Assembly: GCA_027186245.1 (NCBI GenBank)
Contig: CP114482.1
Coordinates: forward strand, 32,631,209 to 32,695,208
DNA: 64,000 nt
Reading direction: 5' to 3'
DNA from: Coriaria nepalensis
Lineage: Eukaryota > Streptophyta > Magnoliopsida > Cucurbitales > Coriariaceae
Shown here: positions 62,781 through 64,000 of the stretch, one piece after another
Layout: the number at the start of each line of letters is the position of its first letter
How positions within the stretch are numbered: the stretch's first letter is position 1
Position numbers and translations under genes: made by a program
The notes under the pieces: model-generated
Told to the model about the DNA's origin: nothing
Databases searched by the model: none
Seen by the model: only the letters and a program-made list of their open reading frames with translations

Positions 62781-64000
62781 GATTTTTAATTATAATGTCA
62801 AAATTCCTGAAAAATACAGGAAAAAAAGCAAAGTGTAAAGATAAATTTTAAACTTTTGAAAGATCGGATTTTGAAGATGATCTATATCCAATAGATATAA
62901 GTATTAAACTTCTTCATCATGTTGATCAGCAATGGTAGAATAGAGGGGTAGGAAAACCCCAAAATCCAAATAACCATCAAAATGTAGCTGACCTAAAACT
63001 CTATTTCTAAACAAATTTAGATTAAATCTAAAATCTCTTATAAGGGAAAAAAAAATCACGAAAAGACCTCCAGAAAACAACAGAAACTTAAGATTTTCTA
63101 GATCAGGAAGGGATGAATGAACTAGATCAACTCATAAAAGGATCGCTAAACTAAAAAACGTCAACCATAATCCTCAAGCTCAAAATTTGGAGAACGTCGA
63201 GTCTAGATCGGCGTAACCACTAGCGCTTACACCAATTCTCCTCTAGTGGATCACATCTTGAACAAAAGCCGAGGAGCCTCTAGTTGGTCTTGCTTAGAGA
63301 AAAAGGTAAATGAGTCACTCAAGTGATTAACCTGAAAATATTGCCAAAATTTTCATTTTATTCAAATTTAGGCTTTAAAAATCTCCTTACCATTTCCCTT
63401 TTTCTAAAATTAGTTAATTTTTTCTTTTAGTCCTTTTATAATAACTCATGTAACTCTAAGATCATATATTATAATCTCAACCAGTTATTTATCCATATAT
63501 AATTTTACAAATCCATTCCATTTTTCTCTTGACAAAAAATAAGGTTAAATTATTCACTTGTTCTCTTTGCTTTTACACCTTTTTCCTATTTTTATTACTT
63601 CACTTTTATTTGAGTTTTTTTAACTTTTTTTTTTCTATCATATTTTAATCTTTAAGCAAAAAAGAGAAAAAAAATATTAAAATTTTTCACATAAATTTTA
63701 TTAAACAAAATTATAGTCTTTCTTTTTCCAAAGCAGTAAACGGTCGATTAACCAACCGATAAAGAAATAACGGTTAACCGACACATCGGTAAAAAACTAA
63801 CCATTCAATTAACCGCACTTAAGAAAAAGTAATTGAACTAAAGATAAAAACAAAGTTAATAGAAATAAATATAATATTAAAATATTCAAAAGACTTGTTA
63901 AGTTAAATTATTTTTAATTATATTTTTATATAATTAATTTCACAGTTTTCAATTAATATATTAAGTTTACTGTTATAATATATATCCATGTAATATCTCT
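62781..64000. other. AT-rich DNA, no gene seen
   Basis: 62930-63310 is less AT-rich but has no open frame or recognised motif. 63720-63830 carries several imperfect GGTTAACCG/CGGTTAACC words (for example 63739-63776 and 63805-63822). The rest is low-complexity AT-rich DNA up to the window edge. Confidence 0.55.

Overview
This window looks like nuclear DNA of a flowering plant, probably a eudicot. The evidence is plant-type nuclear genes with GT-AG introns (BTF3/NAC-beta, YIP4, a plant BCS1-type AAA ATPase), strongly AT-rich intergenic DNA, and many Ty1/copia, Ty3/gypsy and LINE remnants primed by initiator tRNA-Met. I cannot name the species. All coordinates and splice sites were read by eye; no alignment or search was run.

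Layout. 1-113 is a reverse-strand copia gag scrap. 114-9222 is a decayed Tekay/Del-like Ty3/gypsy chromovirus with both LTRs truncated. 9223-13080 is a pile of rearranged copia fragments, mostly minus strand; its reverse transcriptase is split by a 583-bp insert that resembles plant mitochondrial DNA. 13081-14337 is a gypsy LTR with its polypurine tract. 14338-17830 is a genic island: a hairpin, a small unrecognised two-exon gene (70 aa) and BTF3, both minus strand. 17830-22700 is AT-rich DNA holding an EF-hand gene fragment, a 2-kb copia LTR with its RNase H, and a gypsy RT scrap. 23441-25688 is YIP4 (three exons, plus strand) and 28939-30519 an intronless BCS1-type AAA ATPase.

30520-64000 is almost all mobile DNA: a LINE relic with an internal 194-bp tandem duplication (32400-33700); a nearly complete minus-strand copia with both LTRs (34700-39647); a plus-strand copia lacking protease and integrase (39648-41770); a 9.7-kb plus-strand copia with 1.9-2.0 kb LTRs (42386-52058); a class III peroxidase relic; an organelle-like patch (53570-54300); a minus-strand LINE cut in two by a complete copia at 55147-60451; and a 5' copia fragment (61171-62780).

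The three recognised cellular genes are housekeeping type (nascent-chain sorting at the ribosome, Golgi/TGN membrane traffic, a membrane-anchored AAA ATPase). They share no pathway or operon-like arrangement; they are single-copy islands in a repeat sea. I found no CRISPR array, rRNA gene or convincing functional tRNA gene. The most notable structural observations are the mitochondrial-like insert with 4-bp flanking repeats, the LINE/copia nesting whose host reading resumes across the insertion, and a copia whose three premature stops can all be explained by C-to-T changes.
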